Assembly (NCBI GenBank): GCA_023078685.1
Contig: JALGAS010000002.1
Span: 4,216,001 to 4,280,000 of the forward strand
Length of the DNA stretch: 64,000 nucleotides
DNA from: Neopestalotiopsis rosae
Taxonomy: Eukaryota; Ascomycota; Sordariomycetes; Amphisphaeriales; Sporocadaceae
Direction: 5' to 3'
Under the pieces are notes generated by a model. The model was not told where the DNA came from. It was given only the letters and a program-made list of their open reading frames with translations, and did no database searches. The first letter of the stretch is position 1; each line of letters opens with the position of its first letter. Both the position numbers and the translations under genes were made by a program. Shown here piece by piece: positions 58,755 through 64,000 of this stretch.

Positions 58755-61700
58755 GCTGACATGCCTGGGGACGCACGAGAAAAGGTTGTGGTAGATTCGC
58801 ATCTTTCAAATCCCTCCGAATCCGCCAACTTAGATCAATACTAGAGACATGTACCTCGTGGAAAGGTATCGGCGTACTGTTCCTGCTATGCCTACTTCTG
58901 ACATCCCGAATCAACCATGCCCTAACTTACAGTAGGTAATATAATACTAGTAGATCCGTATAGATAGACAGTGCAGATTTTATGGAGGTACTTTTCGCCT
59001 TTCTTTCCTGGGCGCGTGTGATCATCAGCATGTCTGCTTCCCTTTCCTACTATCGTACAGTATGAACATACAGTCTTCTACCCAAATATTTTGCGAGAGA
59101 AAGACCATTTACCTAGGTAGTCGGTAGATTCAAGGAGGAACGCCCTGACGCCTGGAGAATCAGATAGGTGCGGCCCGCTTGAACCCTTGGAAGTCTAAAA
59201 GTCACGTCGGCACTAAGAGCTACCAGCTAATACGCATTGGGAGCTGCTCATCAAAACTCATCCTGGGGTCCGCACGAACGACACGGCGGTAGTAATTTTT
59301 ACGCCTGCCCACCAACTGACGCGCAATCAGGGTGTGCAGTAGTTCATCGCTAGTACTACGGATTACCGGCGGATTACAACTACACAGACCACCGGATTCA
59401 GCATCCGAATTCATTACTCGCCGGGTTCAAGCAGGACTTGCCAGCCAGACCGGCATCAACAGTAGCGACAGCAGCAGCAGAAGCAGGGAGATCCAGCTCT
59501 TTCGCTCCACCCAAATCGCAGTCTACACAGTAGCTACGGAATACTAGACAGTACTACGCACTATCACGGAGAATGAATTGTGCCGCAACTATTGGAAATC
59601 CTACGAATCCGAATGAGGTGAGCGTGTGTGGCATTGAAGGTAGACATGCAACTACAGTCTAGCTTCGGCAACCAAAGCCCAAGCTTGAGGTTTCAGGCCA
59701 AACACCCTCCATCGCAAAGAGCTCTCAACTCAGTCACTCATCAGTCACTCTCACTCAGACAGTGGAGTGGGTGAATGCAAGCATACTCTCAACGTGCCCG
59801 CACGCAATGCGCACCCACCCATTCGCCCGTGCCCCTCCAAACTATGGTATGCACTGCACTGGAACAAGCACGCTGGCTGCCACGCGTATGAATGCTTCCA
59901 CTTCTGCTTCTCCTTCTACTTCTTTGGGCGTTCTAGATGTTCTAGACGATGAATGATGATTCGGCCTTGTTTCTCTGCAGCGCGCCGTTTTGTGCGATAT
60001 TTGCACACCCACCAAACTTGGGGTAATCGATCTACCTTTACTCACTGGTTGGCGGCGTTCCCCGCTCACCGTGGCAGGCTGTCGGTCGATAGGCTATAGC
60101 TAGGTGCTGTAGGTACTATTCAGCGCTCGCCTGATAGCTAACGGACCGACAAAATTACCGTACTTCATATCGCTTCTTGGCGGGCTTCAGTGCCCATTTA
60201 CCACGTTCCTACTTGGCCAACAGCGGGCCCCATACTGCATCTACTACCTACTATACCTACTTACCACAGGGCCCTCCGAGAGTCCGTCGCGTTCTTGGGC
60301 TGCACATCATCCGTCCGCTTGATTTTAATCTGACCCGCCAGATTCGTTCATTGGCACCCGGAGCAAATCAAACAAAACCAACCCGACTCAAACACCTATC
60401 TAGCACAGAGCATTATACCGTAGCAGACACGTTCCCGCGGGACAAGTAGCAGATCTCCACTCGGCCGGGCACTGGGACGACACCGTCTACGACGGACCCC
60501 GTGGCGCCTCGTAGGGCTTTCCGAGAAAGTCAGCTGGCTTGTGCCGCTATCCAGTCTTTGCAAGTATCCGGTCTAGAATTGCACTCAAGGGAAGCAAGCT
60601 TCAAAGTTTGATTTGAGGTCCCCTACCTCTTCTGATTCGCTCCTCAACACAAACACGCATGACGACACTTTTTCTTGGACCCCGGAAGGTTCAGCCATGG
60701 GCGCCATGAACGCCTTCAGCACATCTGACAGGCTGCTCATGAGGTAATATGTATAGATACGCCCAACGGATTCTACATGACGGCTGCCGCTCCAGAACAA
60801 AGCAAGCTGCAACCCCCGGGCAGTTGTCGTCCAATTCGAAATAAAGCTTGGCTGTATAATATCTTCTTTGCGCAATTGCGCCCATGTCTTTCTGTCACAA
60901 TCCAAGCACACCAAGGTCGAGCAAAGAAATCGCATCCTAGGAAATACGACAGGCAAGGATGATTGAATACATCCAATCGTGGTCGGCGTGGCCGCTGGGT
61001 ATCGATTATTGCCTCCTCCGCATTGCCCTAGCACTGATATCTACCTGACTCAGGTTCTCGACAAAGCTCACCATGGCCAGATGGCTATTGACTCTACCAT
61101 ACTTTGTAGGACCCAAGCACATGGGCCAAGCGAAGTATATTTACTGGGGCTGAGACATCGCACTTGATAGCGTCCTGGTCAAATACACTGTGACGTTGCT
61201 GCTGGTCCTGTTTCTTTGCGAGATCCTGACAATCTGCCGAGGCGCCCCTGACTGAAGTCGCCAACAACATTAGATGGCGTCGCAACTGACGGCCAGCATT
61301 CCGTTGTTGTTGCTGTTGTTGCGGAAAGCTCTACGTGCACGAGGTAACAGATCTACACACGCGAGCCAACTTCACAAGTCAATGCTTCCAACCCTCAGCA
61401 GGAAGGATATAGGACCTAGCTCTGATTAGCCTCAATCATACCCTCCACACATGATTTCAGCTTTCAGGGCAAATACGACGATACTCATGTTATTGGCGAT
61501 TGTTTCTGGGTTGTCGTCGGATGTGGGATCGCCCGGAGTCGCTTCCCTACCGCCTGGACCAACGTCGAGCCTGGCAGAGACCTGGAGACAAGGGTCGCCA
61601 GCTCCCGCTCCTGCATACGCTTCCCACCCCCATCGCAAACCCAAGTTGCATGCTTCATACATGTCTACTACTACCAGCTACACAAATACACTGCAGACAG

Positions 61701-63652
61701 TAGCGAGGCCCCCACACACAAACTGCTTACTACTGCTAACCAGCCGAGCCAGCTAGCCGATCCCCCAATCCTGGTACGAGCCAGAGGCGAAAAAGGGGCT
61801 TTGGACCCTGGAGAGCGGCGAGCTTTTTACAAACGGCTACAGGAAATAGCCGAGTATGAACTGGAATGTGGAGTGTTCTTTAAATGGAATTGCTAAGGTA
61901 GGTAATTCTAAACGCAGCCAGAAGAACAGTGGCACTTTTCAACAATTCGAGTCAATGAGGGCATGGATAATCGAAGTTTCGCAGCCGACCCTTCGCCGTT
62001 ACCTGCTGTATGATCACCACCCCCCTCGTCCCCCCCGGAACCCTGGAGTGGCAGCACATGTTCGTGAAACTCTATATCTGCCCGCCCGTGGGTGTGAATC
62101 TTCTTCCTGGGCGAATGGCGAAACATGCAAAGAATAAAAAGAAAGAAGGAAAATTCTGAAACTTCTAGATTACAACGCCTGTGAGCTCGGCCGGGTTTTG
62201 GGTCACTAGAACAACTCTATTATACCTCTGTCTCGGGATTTTCTTCCTTGTAGGGAGTTTTATACTTTCAGGTCCCATAATTTGTTTCCTTGCACGTTGT
62301 TTTGCAGGTCTCCGAGAACAATGCGCATCTTTTGATACGCGGACAGGCAACTTGCATAGAACCCATCATGTACTTTGCTTATGCTTCTGTAACCCGAAAC
62401 GGCCTGGGAAAGCAAATAAAACTCTCCATGGCATGAAGCTTGACATGTTTTTGCTCCGCTGGACGCCTTGCTTATTCAAGGCTATATTTTACAGTACACG
62501 TCTTTTGCGCGTCCGTTCGTGGGGCGCAAGTTTTGTCTCGGCCCTGGTTCCTAGAAAAATGCAATTGTTCGGTCGGCAACAACGGGAGATACAAGAATAT
62601 GATGGGAATATTGGATGCGTTACGGTAAATAAGCCCAACAGGCAGGGCCAATCGGCAGGAATGTGGCTCGGCAAAGCTGCCATGCGATTCCGTCCCATGC
62701 GAGACGCGTCTTTTATCAGAGGCTTCGGGCGAAAGCGCGCCAATCCGCCTTGTGTTATGTTACCTGATATGGTAGTTATAGGAATAAAGATATGCGGATG
62801 GGATTCTCTTCCAAAATCCTTGGTTTTCTCACGTCTTGCATAAATACCATGTTCGCAGCCCGCAACTCTTTGCCCCATTCTGACAAAAGGCGAAGAAGCG
62901 AACATGGCACAGCAAAACACGTTTTTTTTTACCCTTGCTTTCTATATAAATCTTACGTGCATACGTTTTCCTTACATAAGATTGCGCCCTGCCTGCTGCT
63001 GATCATCTAAGCTTCCGGAATCCTATAGTCGCTGTAAATAGAGGTGGCGGCCATATGCAAATGCAAGAAGCATGCTCAGAGTCGACGATCTTGCTCTTTT
63101 TTGTTCCTTGGTACTTAATCTATAGATGACCTGGTTGTAAACTTATATTTATGGCACTCAGGATATGAGGTATCACCAACAGCCGCCGCATGGGATGTAA
63201 GACAGGTGCTGAAGAACAGATCTGCGTATGGCGAAAATTACGCCTTATCTGGGCTATAGTAAGCATAAGGATATGCTGCACTGATGGTTTTTGTCGCCAC
63301 TATATGCAAGTATCATGGTCATCGGTATACCAAACATCGCACTTGCAGTTATTTGTGCCTGTGTGCTCCAGTCATGTTCCGATGAGACCTCCAAGGTCAA
63401 CGTGTGTTTCAATTTAGTGATAGCATGGAAATATGAGACGAATCAGGGCATCTGAACTGTCATCTTGTGGGCTAGAATCAACTCACGATAATGGGACAAG
63501 GATCAAAAGCAATCATGTTCTCTTGATAAACCGCATCATGCTGCGTGAACCGGTCATATACTGAAACCCTTTTGACGTGACACATATCTACAAAACAAAG
63601 CAGTAATCTCCATCCGTTTCCAAAAGCCAGCCCATTCGAATCTCAAAGATTT

Positions 63653-64000
63653 CTATGGGAAGTCCTCATCCATCTCATCGCCGCCTAATCTCTTCTCGCT
63701 CATCTCTCTAATCTTCTTGCCTAGAATACTGCGCCCGTATCGCTCAGCCACCTTGCCGGCGGCGTCGAGCATCCGGCCAGTGCGATCTTTCATCAGCTGC
63801 ACGAGCTCCAGAGCCCGCATGCCACGATCCTCGCCCTCACGACACTCGATTGCCAGGTACTGCAACAAGGTCTTGTCAATGTCGAGCTCCAGTCTCGCGA
63901 GCGTGGAGCGCTGGGTATGCGAGCCAGACCCTTGCGTGGCGTCCACCGAGTCTTGAAGTTGGGCAGCAAATATGCCCTTGAGGAGGTACGTCTGCTCAAG
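63653..64000 (-). CDS. Mcl1/Ctf4/SepB-type replication factor, C-terminal fragment
   Basis: The frame is open from the right edge to the stop at 63653: 115 residues of the C-terminus, the rest lying outside the window. It reads LEQTYLLKGIFAAQLQDSVD, then TLLQYLAIECREGEDRGMRA, LELVQLMKDRTGRMLDAAGK and VAERYGRSILGKKIREMSEK. This helical stretch matches the end of fungal Mcl1/SepB proteins, the WDHD1/Ctf4 homologues that tie DNA polymerase alpha to the replicative helicase and support sister-chromatid cohesion. The matching is from memory and the WD40 part is absent here, so the name is probable rather than certain. Confidence 0.7.
   Translation of the reverse strand, partial: LEQTYLLKGIFAAQLQDSVDATQGSGSHTQRSTLARLELDIDKTLLQYLAIECREGEDRGMRALELVQLMKDRTGRMLDAAGKVAERYGRSILGKKIREMSEKRLGGDEMDEDFP

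Larger units (their letters stand above)
56927..63652. other. Gene-poor region, 6.7 kb
   Basis: No gene is supported. The longest frame is 62181-62843 (plus, 220 codons), with a hydrophobic N-terminus but no recognised domain or coding bias; 60585-61034 (minus) is similar. The first kilobases are probably the sfl1 promoter and a long 5' leader. It holds a G-rich tract (58168-58229), short CAG/CAA-type triplet runs (59455-59490 and 61300-61325), a small inverted repeat (58727-58754) and many TACCTA/TAGGTA hexamers. No tRNA or rRNA gene was recognised. Confidence 0.45.

Noticed and set aside
60585..61034. 149-codon minus-strand frame
   Set aside because: No recognisable motif, overlapped by frames of similar length on the other strand; length is within chance for this region.
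62181..62843. 220-codon plus-strand frame with a hydrophobic N-terminus
   Set aside because: No domain, no supporting splice sites or neighbours, and composition like the surrounding intergenic DNA. Kept only as a remote candidate.
1..64000. tRNA, 5S rRNA or CRISPR-like arrays
   Set aside because: No cloverleaf with recognisable A and B boxes, no 5S sequence and no spaced direct repeats were found by reading. A covariance-model scan would be needed to exclude small RNAs fully.

Overview
The window comes from a filamentous ascomycete, probably Sordariomycetes and possibly Hypocreales. The evidence is the many short introns (about 50-100 nt) with GTAAGT/GTATGT donors and CTAAC/CTGAC-like branch points, a Zn2Cys6 regulator, a HET-domain gene, the DASH subunit Dad2, a fungal Sfl1-type HSF regulator and a CRM1 with threonine at the leptomycin position. 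The species cannot be named from the sequence. I support 18 complete genes, one gene cut by the right edge and one gene broken by an internal stop. Exon structures come from open frames, splice consensus and phase, and family alignment from memory.

Layout, left to right: a Zn2Cys6 transcription factor (1005-3316, +); a von Willebrand A (VWA) protein (4889-6043, -); an unrecognised coiled-coil protein (8677-11008, -); the splicing factor Rsd1/RBM39 (13277-15143, +); a secreted esterase-like-phytase protein (15682-17643, -); a membrane-anchored HET gene with an in-frame stop (18458-21385, -), with a 377-bp MITE just upstream of its start; exportin CRM1 (23146-26796, -); alanine-glyoxylate aminotransferase (28203-29675, -) divergent from the retromer subunit Vps29 (30626-31315, +).

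Next come shugoshin (31761-33997, -) divergent from DASH subunit Dad2 (34706-35265, +); a basic protein with two TPX2-like motifs (36212-38413, +); a membrane-anchored carboxylesterase (40698-43152, +); TFIID subunit Taf4 (44180-46594, -) divergent from the pre-mRNA 3'-end endonuclease Ysh1/CPSF73 (47796-50727, +); a second, degenerate VWA protein (51119-52317, -); a small lysine-rich protein (53477-54220, +); the HSF-type regulator Sfl1 (54929-56926, -). A 6.7-kb stretch without convincing genes follows, and the right edge cuts the 3' end of a Mcl1/Ctf4/SepB-like replication factor (63653-64000, -).

Most genes are housekeeping: transcription, splicing, 3'-end processing, nuclear export, retromer. 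There is no secondary-metabolite cluster, CRISPR array or rRNA. Chromosome-segregation genes are conspicuous: Sgo1 and Dad2 share one promoter, and a TPX2-like candidate lies just beyond Dad2. The accessory material is concentrated at 15.7-22.1 kb (secreted esterase-like protein, broken HET gene, MITE). The most interesting leads are the broken membrane-anchored HET gene with its MITE, the VWA pair in which one member has lost its metal site, the TPX2-like protein near the kinetochore genes, and a candidate 3'UTR intron in the splicing factor gene.
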